A DNA stretch of 64,000 nucleotides from Ectobius pallidus (lineage: Eukaryota > Arthropoda > Insecta > Blattodea > Ectobiidae). The notes below the pieces were generated by a model. That model saw only the letters and a program-made list of their open reading frames with translations, was not told the DNA's origin and searched no databases. Shown piece by piece: positions 1 through 9,531 of the stretch (its first letter is position 1; every line of letters begins with the position of its first letter). The stretch is from the NCBI GenBank assembly GCA_964059195.1, contig CAXKWD010000011.1, forward strand, positions 28,519,791-28,583,790, given 5' to 3'. Position numbers and translations under genes: made by a program.

Positions 1-1522
1 CAACCTTACATATTATTATATCTGCTTGAAAATCAAAATAGTTTAGAAATTCTTTCATTCCGTGTATTGCATGATGTTGGTTCTTGTTTAAAAATGTAGT
101 GATAGAATTAATTATCTAGTGATAACAAAATTTGTGTCAGCCACAAGTAATTGAAACCAGAGCTATATTTCTATCCTGATATTATTTCTTCATACTTCCT
201 TTTTGTTTCAAAAGTATTACTCTTTACACATTTCCACCACTAAATCAATATTCTATGTCTTCTGAGTCACACTCGTTAATGTATTAAAGTCATAGAGTTT
301 TATCTAATTTTCAACATGTATAAATTATTATCTTAACTTATTACTACTATTTTCATTCATTTTTTGATTGTTATCACAAAATTTACATCCAAGTGAGGTA
401 CTCTTCACATTCTGCTTTTCCTATATTATATCACATGCTTTATATTTATTTATTTATTTATTCAAAATCTTAACATCAGTAGAGTAAGAAGTAAAATATG
501 TACTATAAAGAAATCTTTTTCGTTACAACTTCGACAGAATTCTTTCATATCATAATGTATGAAAAAGTTCAGTCTCATCCTTAAATTATATACCAAATTC
601 ATTTCCCTCATTACATAACCTTCCATCAAGATGATTATTTATTTATCAAGTCATCAAATATCAAAAAAAAAGATAAACAATCTAATTAATTAATTATAAT
701 CATTGAATTTTAGCTCATTTGTGACATCATATGTGAAATATTTTTCTTAGCTTCTGGTAATATGCACATTATATTTTATGTATCAAATGATTTTGCAAAT
801 ATCAGAGTCAAGAAAATAACATACATCTTCTAGCATATAGAGAGTAAGTTTCACAACGCAAAACGTACACGTGAGAAGGTGTTGATTAGTCAGCAAAGTA
901 TATCAGGATCCAAGTCTCTATACCGTACACCTTCATTAAGGAAAAAAGATTTCGCGTATTATTTTCATAATAAGCATTTATATTTTGCATGCTTTTTCCC
1001 TAACGTCCTGATTATAATATTCAATTAGATATAAGTTACCATAGCTATGTTATCAATACAATGTTGAGGTTCAGGTTTTACATCTGCTTCATGTATGAAA
1101 CTTGGAAATAAGACTTAGATATCGCATAAATTTCATAACCTGTTCATGTTTCGCGGCACCTAATAGTTATTGGTAATATTGTTTTAAATTTAAAGTCATT
1201 GCCTAAGTTCTCATCATTACTTAAAATACATTTGAACTCAACCAGTCTTAGACCCATATTTTATAAACACTTGACACAAGTAATATTTTTACGAGATCTT
1301 TATCATAATTTATAGATCACCTAAACATCTCCATTTTGCTTCAAAGTGATGTTCTTTACGCATTTCTTTTATAATGTGGTACCATCTCCTTAGTATGCAA
1401 AATGTCATAGATTTTTACCTAGTTTGCACCATCATGTTTGAATTAGTTTCTCAGCTTTCCACTGATGTTTAACTGAACCTATACAATAGTCCATCAATTT
1501 TTTCTTTTTATCATACAACCCA
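1..1522 (+). repeat. Left arm of a 1.5-kb near-perfect inverted repeat
   Basis: Each base x pairs with base 5398-x on the other strand, with no indel seen between the outer end (1/5397) and the inner end (1522/3876). I compared many 60-base blocks and found one mismatch (1263 against 4135). The arm is AT-rich with no convincing ORF. The match starts at the first base of the window, so the left arm may continue upstream; the true outer end is unknown. It could be a foldback element, a recent inverted duplication, or a palindromic assembly artefact. Confidence 0.93.
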
Positions 1523-2160
1523 CCTAATTATCCTAACAAAATGGGATTATTACCAAGTTAACATACATTTTTTATATAATACATCACAAGTTTAGCTTTT
1601 AAAGATAATATGCTTAAGTTCTCATCATTACTTAAAATGCCTTTGAACTCGACATGTCTTAGACCCATATTTTAAATGCACTTGAAACAAATATAATTTT
1701 TTTGCGAGATCTTTATCATAATTTACAGAGCACCTAATAGTTATTTGTAATATTGTTTCAAATTTAAAGTCATTGTATCCGCTAGTCTTCACAATATTTC
1801 ATTTTAATTTTTCGGTTATGCTCGTTCTATATAGGTATTCCATTTCTTCAGCCAAGCTATCCCTAAGAAGTACTCTTTTATTACTTCAGGTTTGGTATAG
1901 AACATTATGAAAGATATTCTTCCATAACTTTTCTTAGAGTTCTTTGTATGTTTTTCCTTAACGCTATGGTAATAATATTCTAGTAGATAAGGGTTCAGTT
2001 TCTGCATTTCATTCATGTATGTGAAATAGAAATAAAAATTATAAATGAGTTTCTACAGGTTCTTACACATAATATACAACACATTTCAAATATTATATCA
2101 AGATATTCATCGGAGTCCATCAATCTCTTACCTTTATCACACAATCTATACATCTTTTAT
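1149..2160 (+). repeat. Diverged internal repeats at the inner end of the left arm
   Basis: Blocks recur in diverged form. The block with cacctaatagttatt occurs near 1156 and 1730. The block with taagttctcatcattactt occurs near 1204 and 1615. A block with gtttttcc-taacg followed by ttcag-tt occurs near 985-1080 and 1950-2010. The arm thus derives from an older AT-rich repeat family that continues into the spacer to about 2160. No coding signal is seen. Confidence 0.7.
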
Positions 2161-2450
2161 ATATTGTACAGCATAGTGGATATCATTTTGAAATTAGTTT
2201 TTACATATAAAATTATCAACTATTTTATGTTCACGCCATATGTTTAAGTACGTGCTCTACGTTTTTACATAAATTCATTATAAGTACCAAATTTTCCACA
2301 TAAATTAGCGAAAATAACGAAGTCTGCTCGTAAAATAACTATAAATATCGACTTTTATACATAGAAAGGTGAAAAATTACACATTCACATACACACATAA
2401 CACAATCACTTCATTTCTAGGAGAGTAGACCTTCATTTCACACACATATA

Positions 2451-2628
2451 TAGACCAAGACCAAGACCGAGAAACAAGACCAAGACCGAGAAACAAGACC
2501 AAGACCAAGAAACAAGACCAAGACCGAGAAACAAGACCAAGACCGAGAAACAAGACCAAGACCGAGAAACAAGACCAAGACCGAGAAACAAGACCAAGAC
2601 CGAGAAACAAGACCAAGACCAAGACCAC
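2451..2628 (+). repeat. 19-bp minisatellite (aagaccaagaccgagaaac)
   Basis: About nine head-to-tail units of a 19-base motif with occasional g/a changes. It lies at the point where the KRBA2-like fragment on the minus strand is cut off, so the expansion replaced or interrupted the rest of that gene. The long minus-strand reading frame through it (repeats of LVLFLGLGLVSRSW) is a by-product of the repeat. Confidence 0.95.
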
Positions 2629-2631
2629 AGG

Positions 2632-2933
2632 CTCGTATATTTCGTCAGCAGAAAGGTAACATTTTATATTAGTATCGCCATCGGTTTTTGCATCAAGTTT
2701 CCTCATTCCTCCTAATTCTGATACATCAAATCTTTTCAATCTTCTTTTCTGTATAGCTGTTTTATATTTTGCTTTTTTAGCATCATCCACCTCTCGCATG
2801 AGTGAAAAGTATTTTCCTTTGTTAGAACATTAAAATGAGAAGATATTTCACGCTTAGTTCTTAAAAGCTCAACCATGAATCTCTCTCTACATTTGTTTTT
2901 AGTTTTGTTACAAATTGACCAACTCTCATCCAT
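2632..2933 (-). pseudogene. N-terminal fragment of a KRBA2-like, integrase-derived mobile-element gene, frameshifted
   Basis: The minus strand reads from MDESWSICNKTKNKCRERF through TKREISSHFNVLTKE, then needs a shift of frame near 2810 to continue as KYFSLMREVDDAKKAKYKT, then RRLKRFDVSELGG and IKCYLSADEIYE before running into the minisatellite. The pattern of a charged start, 'EDVKxAKxAK', 'RRLKRYDV', 'VGGxEKL' and 'YYVxxEELF' is, from memory, that of proteins annotated 'KRAB-A domain-containing protein 2-like', which derive from retroelement or Ginger-type integrases. Only the region before the zinc-binding and catalytic domains is left. It is broken by one frameshift and by truncation, so it is not functional. 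The family assignment is from motif resemblance only. Confidence 0.6.
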
Positions 2934-3032
2934 GATAAGAAGAAACGTAGAATGATACTAAATGCAAGTCACCAATTATGTATATTGTTGTTCACAGCAT
3001 CGCATTGAATGTCCTATTGTTGTATGGGTGGT

Positions 3033-3310
3033 ATCTAGTCAGAACTAGTCTTAACTGACTTTTTCTACTTAGATCTAGTCTTAACTGACTTTTTTCTAGT
3101 TAGAACTAGTCTTAACTGACTTTTTCTAGTTAGATCTAGTCTTAACCGACTTTTTTCTAGTTAGAACTAGTCTTAACTGACTTTTTCTAGTTAGATCTAG
3201 TCTTAACCGACTTTTTTCTAGTTAGAACTAGTCTTAACTGACTTTTTTCTAGCTAGAACTAGTCTTAACTGACTTTTTTCTAGTTAGAACTAGTCTTAAC
3301 TGACTTTTGT
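3033..3310 (+). repeat. 30-31-bp minisatellite
   Basis: About nine tandem copies of a unit containing ctagtcttaactgactttt and ctagttagaa, with unit lengths of 30-31 bases and T-run length differences. The ctagtt/aactag parts are short inverted repeats, so each unit can form a small stem. It lies in the spacer of the large palindrome. Confidence 0.95.
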
Positions 3311-3478
3311 TTTCTCACCTTAACAGCTTGACGGTTGAACAGCAACTAATTGTATTTGACATACATCAATTATTTATTGGTAAAACTCGTGACGTCTAAC
3401 AAGAAAGATCATTTTGATCATATCTCACATAATACTTGTTGAATAATGAACCCGTTGGTCTTTCCGGAATTACTAGGC

Positions 3479-3506
3479 CCACACACACACACACACACAC
3501 ACACAC
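3479..3506 (+). repeat. (CA)n microsatellite
   Basis: An uninterrupted run of about 13 CA dinucleotides in the spacer of the large palindrome. Confidence 0.97.
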
Positions 3507-3591
3507 AACAAATACGCATCATCCACGAAGCAATCTCATAAAAGAAGTCTTAACACCGATAAGATTAAAAAGGATTATATCCAAAACACTA

Positions 3592-3823
3592 AGTTATGTT
3601 AGGTTAGGCTAGATTAGGTTAGGCTAGGTTAGGTTAGGTTAGCATAGGTTAGGTTAGCAGGATGATATTTTAAAATTATTTCTACATTAATGAAAATTCT
3701 AAGTTAGGTTAGGTAGATTATGTTGGGTTAGGTTAGGTTATGGAAGGTTAGGTTATGTTAGGTTAGGTTAGGTTATGATAGGTTACGTTAGGTTAGCAGG
3801 ACGATATTTTAAAATTATTTCTA
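3592..3823 (+). repeat. Interstitial TTAGG-type telomere-like repeats, two blocks
   Basis: Two blocks (about 3592-3658 and 3701-3797) of degenerate TTAGG repeats (ttaggttaggttagg with tta-tg, gctagg and similar variants). Each ends in the same tail, ttagcaggaYgatattttaaa followed by attatttcta, so block plus tail is a higher-order repeat of about 105-120 bases. TTAGG is the ancestral insect telomere sequence. Here it lies inside a palindrome spacer and not at a chromosome end. It may come from repaired double-strand breaks or from a telomere-derived satellite. Confidence 0.85.
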
Positions 3824-3875
3824 GAAACATTGATAAAATGTGCCAAGGAACTTAGCCTTTCTATCAATGTAGAAA

Positions 3876-5397
3876 TGGGTTGTATGATAAAAAGAAAAAA
3901 TTGATGGACTATTGTATAGGTTCAGTTAAACATCAGTGGAAAGCTGAGAAACTAATTCAAACATGATGGTGCAAACTAGGTAAAAATCTATGACATTTTG
4001 CATACTAAGGAGATGGTACCACATTATAAAAGAAATGCGTAAAGAACATCACTTTGAAGCAAAATGGAGATGTTTAGGTGATCTATAAATTATGATAAAG
4101 ATCTCGTAAAAATATTACTTGTGTCAAGTGTTTACAAAATATGGGTCTAAGACTGGTTGAGTTCAAATGTATTTTAAGTAATGATGAGAACTTAGGCAAT
4201 GACTTTAAATTTAAAACAATATTACCAATAACTATTAGGTGCCGCGAAACATGAACAGGTTATGAAATTTATGCGATATCTAAGTCTTATTTCCAAGTTT
4301 CATACATGAAGCAGATGTAAAACCTGAACCTCAACATTGTATTGATAACATAGCTATGGTAACTTATATCTAATTGAATATTATAATCAGGACGTTAGGG
4401 AAAAAGCATGCAAAATATAAATGCTTATTATGAAAATAATACGCGAAATCTTTTTTCCTTAATGAAGGTGTACGGTATAGAGACTTGGATCCTGATATAC
4501 TTTGCTGACTAATCAACACCTTCTCACGTGTACGTTTTGCGTTGTGAAACTTACTCTCTATATGCTAGAAGATGTATGTTATTTTCTTGACTCTGATATT
4601 TGCAAAATCATTTGATACATAAAATATAATGTGCATATTACCAGAAGCTAAGAAAAATATTTCACATATGATGTCACAAATGAGCTAAAATTCAATGATT
4701 ATAATTAATTAATTAGATTGTTTATCTTTTTTTTTGATATTTGATGACTTGATAAATAAATAATCATCTTGATGGAAGGTTATGTAATGAGGGAAATGAA
4801 TTTGGTATATAATTTAAGGATGAGACTGAACTTTTTCATACATTATGATATGAAAGAATTCTGTCGAAGTTGTAACGAAAAAGATTTCTTTATAGTACAT
4901 ATTTTACTTCTTACTCTACTGATGTTAAGATTTTGAATAAATAAATAAATAAATATAAAGCATGTGATATAATATAGGAAAAGCAGAATGTGAAGAGTAC
5001 CTCACTTGGATGTAAATTTTGTGATAACAATCAAAAAATGAATGAAAATAGTAGTAATAAGTTAAGATAATAATTTATACATGTTGAAAATTAGATAAAA
5101 CTCTATGACTTTAATACATTAACGAGTGTGACTCAGAAGACATAGAATATTGATTTAGTGGTGGAAATGTGTAAAGAGTAATACTTTTGAAACAAAAAGG
5201 AAGTATGAAGAAATAATATCAGGATAGAAATATAGCTCTGGTTTCAATTACTTGTGGCTGACACAAATTTTGTTATCACTAGATAATTAATTCTATCACT
5301 ACATTTTTAAACAAGAACCAACATCATGCAATACACGGAATGAAAGAATTTCTAAACTATTTTGATTTTCAAGCAGATATAATAATATGTAAGGTTG
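3876..5397 (-). repeat. Right arm of the 1.5-kb inverted repeat
   Basis: This is the reverse complement of bases 1-1522. The inner boundary is sharp: pairing stops between 3876 and 3875, and a small imperfect hairpin (acattgata / tatcaatgt, about 3828-3870) sits just inside it. On this side the spacer begins with degenerate telomere-like repeats, whereas inside the left arm AT-rich sequence related to the arm continues. The right arm therefore looks like the secondarily inverted copy. Confidence 0.93.
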
Positions 5398-5677
5398 AAC
5401 AGCATCCTGTAAAAAATAGATATGATATGATGCGTGATGGATGTATGGAGGTGTCTTTGGTTCTAGGATATACCCGACTTCATTTATTCGATGAATAAAA
5501 GAAATCGGTTTGAAATAATTTTCACTGATACCGGATTTTCCTTTAACTTTTTATTGATATATATTTATGGTTAGGATCCCCGAACTATTTCACTCGTAAT
5601 ATTCTAATGAAAGAGATTGGATTGAAATAAAACATTATATTGGATTCTTTAAAACATATACATACTCATTTACTATT
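5398..5677 (-). promoter_or_regulatory. 3' flank of the small spliced gene, with AATAAA at 5550-5555
   Basis: Reading on the minus strand past the stop at 5678, an AATAAA polyadenylation hexamer falls at 5555-5550, about 125 bases downstream. That gives a 3' UTR of ordinary length for the 177-residue gene. Between here and the palindrome arm (5397) no other feature is seen. Confidence 0.5.
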
Positions 5678-7084
5678 TTACATATTTAAACAGTTCCCAA
5701 AATTCTTTTTGGTAGTGTGCTTTGGATTTGTACATCTAGACCCATGATTGCACCAGATGCCATGGAAGAATGTCTCCCTTGCCTGAAAACAAATAAATCA
5801 GTACACTATAACAACAAGTTACGATATTAAATGATGGATGGGTATGTGATAATAATACTAATAATATTTACTGCTATTTGAAGTGTGAAGAACATTTTGC
5901 ATCTCCTATCGCATTTAGCACTCCAAACGGTAAGGTATCCCTCCTTTGGCTCTCTGCAATGGCTAAAATGTCTGAACCCATCGCAGACTTCTTTATGAAA
6001 CATCTCGTTGTGTTGGTAGTCATCTCCAATCATATCTGTTAAGGTATTTCCACATGGGAGCACTAGGGACACATCTGTATGTTCCTGGTTGTGGCCGAAG
6101 ATGGTTTCGTACCTTAAGGGAAAGTCGAGTGTTCTTAACGGTAACCCCTTGATGTCGTGTATGGTTAACTCTATAGATTTGGGATCTGTTCCAGGTGAAG
6201 GAGGCTCCTCATCTCGCACGATAAAAAATTCTTCCCCCGTAGGAGCCTGAGCGATGATTTCATCCGGGATCTCCTCCCACAATTGATCCATACAATCTAG
6301 GAAATGAAATAATATTATAACATCTTATAAATAATATAATATTAATATTTATACTAAATATCCGACAATTACTATGTTTTCAAAACTCTTAGAATGTATA
6401 CCTATAATAATTATTATGATTATAGTAATGATATTAATAATAACTACATTTCGTTGCATATGCACATACTGCGTTTTACTATAGATACTTCTCATATGAA
6501 AACAATATATTCATTCCTATCCATCACTCTACTTTTAGCATTCAGAGAAAACTATAGTGAAAGTGTTTGTAACATGTAGGCCTATATGTGTGTGTGTGTG
6601 TGTGTGTGTAATAACTTTAAATATTTTGCACAAGATGATATCTTATAGAAGTACCATTATAGTTGATATCTATAGATCGCATACTAAAGATCTGTTTCAT
6701 GTACGAAAATATTCCTTACTCTAAAACCATACGGTGCAGCGTGATAACATTACATAATTTGATGAAGGTTACTTTTAAGCATATAATTCGCTTGTTAATA
6801 TTTTCAGATGTAATCATATTCTGTGTAAACTTGAAATCTAGTGAAGTTCTATTCATATGATTGGGACCTAGGGTGTGACATGTTTCATCGTGAGAAGAGA
6901 ACCAGTAGTGAGGAATAATACACATGTGATTTATAAATTTTCTAAGACATTGTTAACAGCTAAAATGAATTTTGAATAATAGCTGCGCAATATTAAACTA
7001 GACTAGTGTACTATACATATTGAGGAATAAAAACATATGCTAACACTATAAACATTGTAAAAAATATTTTATGTACTTACCCAT
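5678..7084 (-). CDS. Three-exon orphan gene predicting a 177-residue cysteine-rich protein
   Basis: I do not recognise this gene. Exons on the minus strand are 7084-7081 (ATGG), 6296-5872 and 5782-5678. The introns are 6297-7080 (784 nt, GTAAGT...CTAG) and 5783-5871 (89 nt, GTAAAT...TTTTCAG). Both splices keep frame: 4+425+105 nt gives 177 codons plus TAA. The product starts MDCMDQLWEEIPDE, is acidic in its first third and has no signal peptide or membrane segment. Nine cysteines lie at residues 3, 83, 106, 115, 130, 134, 154, 160 and 174, including CDRRC and CNHGSRC, so a metal-binding or disulphide-rich C-terminal half is possible. An in-frame ATG at residue 4 could start an unspliced form. 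A TATA box, initiator and AATAAA frame the model. It sits beside the palindrome arm. It could be a lineage-specific host gene or cargo of a mobile or viral element; no hallmark decides this. Confidence 0.6.
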
Positions 7085-7167
7085 GAAGCTAGTGATTATT
7101 TTTGGTTGATGAAATATACTTTCACACACTCAATCTTCACTGATAGCTGATAACGTTTGAATAAGAA

Positions 7168-7201
7168 GTGAGCCTGAAGCATGACGTCATTGGTTTATAT
7201 A
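7168..7201 (-). promoter_or_regulatory. Core promoter of the orphan gene: TATA box, CRE, initiator
   Basis: On the minus strand TATATAAA (7201-7194) is followed by CCAATGACGTCATG (perfect CRE TGACGTCA at 7189-7182) and by TCACTTC, whose A at 7169 lies 32 bases from the first T of the TATA box, the usual TATA-initiator distance. The predicted first exon would run 7169-7081, with an 85-base leader ending in ATGG and a GTAAGT donor. A CRE between TATA box and start site is unusual and suggests control by CREB/ATF-type factors. Confidence 0.6.
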
Positions 7202-7792
7202 GTGTTGTTATAAAATAGCCTCGCAACAGGACAAATATATTTTACACCAATGACATGATTGGAGATTTAAAAAAATGCTGACTAGCCTCACGACTTGGTA
7301 AATATACGATAAAGCTTAAATCATCAGTAATTAGATATTTCACGTTTCCTGCTTGTGAAAATACCTGTTCATGATTTCCCACCGATGACGTATATGAAAT
7401 ATAATCATTTCTGGTGAAATTATCAGATATCCGATATTTAATTCTGGTGCGGAAATTGAATATTAATTTTCATGTAATAAATGCTGACAATTGTGATATG
7501 TAATACTCTGTATGAAACTACATTAAAAATAATATAAGGTTCCATCAGAGATGAAACACTGGTAGAAATATACGTTAAAGCGTTATTTGATATTTCGCGT
7601 TTCCTGCTTGTGAAAAAAGCTGAATATGCCTTTACTGACTTTGAATCGAACTCAGAACCACTCAGCGATGGAATATTACAATATAAGTTCACTACCACTC
7701 TGCGATGAAATATTACAATATAAGTTTTTAATATACCGCAATAAAAATACTGTTGACTAATAATACATAAGACATGTGCTATGATTAGGGAT
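7202..7792. repeat. Upstream flank of the orphan gene with short direct repeats
   Basis: gatatttcRcgtttcctgc followed by ttgtgaaaa occurs near 7337 and again near 7585. A 36-base unit containing gcgatgRaatattacaat is tandemly duplicated at about 7652-7722. The 86-codon minus-strand frame across this part follows the repeats and has no other support. No further gene is seen. Confidence 0.6.
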
Positions 7793-8053
7793 TTAATATT
7801 TAAAAGTACTGTTGTTTAAAGAGATTGTTTTAAGACTTTTGAATAGGTCAGCATACGATAGATTAGTTGCAGTGAATGAAGATATGAGACGTACGTCAAG
7901 GTTACTACAAGCCTCATATGACTGTTGTAGATAACGAGATACACATGCATCAATTCTGTCACGTACATTGAAACAGTGTGCCAGCATAGTTCTATACATT
8001 GACTTTACAAAACGCCTTTGAATAATGAAGTATGATATAATATTATTCCGACA
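7793..8053 (-). other. Candidate small open frame between the CRE cluster and the orphan gene
   Basis: The minus-strand frame is open from about 8053 to a TAA at 7793; from the first internal ATG (7999) it gives 68 residues (MYRTMLAHCFNVRDRIDACV...). Its mixed, helical-looking composition with three cysteines and few low-complexity runs is more protein-like than the neighbouring AT-rich frames. No domain is recognised and no strong splice acceptor or own promoter was found. It lies on the same strand as the orphan gene, downstream of the GC-rich regulatory-looking block. It could be an exon, a separate small ORF, or chance. Confidence 0.2.
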
Positions 8054-8361
8054 TTATACTGGGGGATTTGAAGATAATTCAACACGTAAGATTATGCATC
8101 GATCATGATAGGAAAATTTACGACTATCCGCTAAGCCAGAAGCTGAGTTAACCCCTTGGGCTAGGATTATCATCTTACAAATAAAATATAGTTTTAAGAC
8201 GAAAGCTACCATATTTACGAAGGAATAAAATAACGCTCTCAGGGATATTTTTTACTGAAATAGTCATCTTACAGAAAACCTATGTGTAGGAATATGACGT
8301 ATTTATGCGTTGTGATCTATATACTTCCATGCAAAAAAGACATAAAGATTAAAAACTGTTG

Positions 8362-8975
8362 TGACGTCATAAATCATTCCTCCTCTCAATCCTCTGATGA
8401 CGTAAGCCATGCCGCCATTTTGTAAAACATTACCAATATATAAACTTTAAATTTCCCACCATCCGTCATTTGAAATAGGAACCGGAAACGTAGCCATTTT
8501 CATTATGAAATACCAAATTTTGAATTTCGCGCCGGAAACGTAACCAATTATATTATAAATTCCCAAATTTTAAATTTCGCGCTTCGTACGCCATTTGAAA
8601 TAGGAACCGGAACCGCCGCCATTTGCAATAGGAACCGGAACCGACGCCATTTTGAATCACGTGGTTATAGCCACGCCCACTTGTGACGTCATAACCGCGC
8701 CACCCTCCCCTACCGGGCCACCTGTGGTGACGTCATAGCCGCGCCTCCCTCCCCTCCATGACGTCATAACCGCGCCGCCTTCCCCTACCGGGCCACCAAT
8801 GACGTAATCCGTGACGTCATAGCCGCGCCACCCTCCCCTCCAGCGCCTCCTGTCATGTGACCCAATCCAACCAATCAGAATCCGTGACGTCATAGCCACG
8901 CCCACCTTCCCCTACAGCGCCACCTGTCACGTGACCCGTTTCCCCTACCGCGCCACCTGGGCCACCTGTGACGTA
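8362..8975. promoter_or_regulatory. GC- and CpG-rich cluster of CRE, E2F-, ETS-, YY1-, CCAAT- and E-box-like motifs
   Basis: Perfect TGACGTCA palindromes at 8362, 8684, 8728, 8759, 8812 and 8885, with TGACGTAA/TGACGTAG variants near 8800 and 8970. TTTCGCGC (E2F-type) at 8525 and 8575. ACCGGAA (ETS-type) four times between 8468 and 8641. GCCATTT (YY1-type) five times. CACGTG at 8658 and 8928, and CCAAT-type sequences near 8865-8875. Several sites recur in a loose unit (gtgacgtcatagccgcgcc plus ccctcccctaccgggccacc). The surrounding DNA is AT-rich, so this is an abrupt CpG island. It lies 1.2-1.8 kb upstream of the orphan gene, whose core promoter has the same CRE. Enhancer or promoter function is inferred; it could instead be a GC-rich satellite. 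The 82-codon minus-strand frame here only reflects the repeats. Confidence 0.55.
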
Positions 8976-9002
8976 GGTGACAAAACCATACTACTATTAT
9001 TG

Positions 9003-9326
9003 TTCGCTAATCGATGACATTTAGGAATACCGTTGGGCAAAGATCGCTACTGTCGAGGTTTAGGTTAGCATATAGGTCCTTGCAGGGAATGACAAGAGGA
9101 AAGGAGAAGTAAGTACCATCTGTGACAAAATATAATTCACATTAGTGTGCAGTGTTTCAGAAATACTTGCAGTTTTGGCCTACCTTTTAATCCTGAATTG
9201 GAGCTACTGAGCCCATGAGTTACGTTTATTAAATGTTAATCATGCTGTCCGCAGCACGACACAATGACCACCCATCTGATTAAAGGCGACCGATATTTCG
9301 TGCTGAGTGTACTGCACGGTGCGATT
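9003..9326. other. Unannotated intergenic sequence
   Basis: I see no gene, RNA or defined repeat in this stretch. Confidence 0.5.
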
Positions 9327-9531
9327 AAATCGCTGTGGAGGAAGATATTTCTTAAACACGACACCGGCAGAAATATTTGTCCGAAGTTATACATATTAAC
9401 CGTCAGAGATATTTGTCCTCAGTTCTACATATTAACCGGCTGAGATATTTGTCCTGAGTTGTACATATTAACTCAAGACAAATATCTCTGCCGGTGTCAT
9501 GTTGACGAAGTATCTTCCTCCACAGTGATGT
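9327..9531. repeat. Hairpin element with internal ~45-bp tandem repeats
   Basis: Arms at about 9327-9386 and 9473-9531 are inverted copies (ctgtggaggaagata ... tatcttcctccacag, with gacaccggcagaaatattt inside). The loop holds three copies of a ~45-base unit, each with gatatttgtcc, agtt and tacatattaac. This is probably a small MITE. The 85-codon minus-strand frame over it is not a gene. Confidence 0.8.

Noticed and set aside
2377..2631. Minus-strand frame encoding repeats of LVLFLGLGLVSRSW
   Set aside because: It is the translation of a 19-bp minisatellite; only the part before it (2632-2799) has protein-like character.
3033..3310. Regular ~31-bp direct repeats that could suggest a CRISPR array
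   Set aside because: The units are contiguous with no unique spacers, and the surrounding genome is animal.
5827..6291. The 154-codon single-exon frame as the whole gene
   Set aside because: Its last 14 codons are intron sequence after a GTAAAT donor at 5871, and an upstream exon supplies the start. The three-exon model fits the signals better.
8657..8905. 82-codon minus-strand frame with GGPVGEGGAVMTS repeats
   Set aside because: It follows the repeated gtgacgtcatagccgcgcc block. The repetition is at DNA level and has no start context or splice support.
5398..9000. Endogenous densovirus, nudivirus or polydnavirus segment
   Set aside because: TATA-driven small spliced genes, CREs and large inverted repeats raised the idea, but no replication protein, capsid or other viral hallmark can be read. 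I left origin open.
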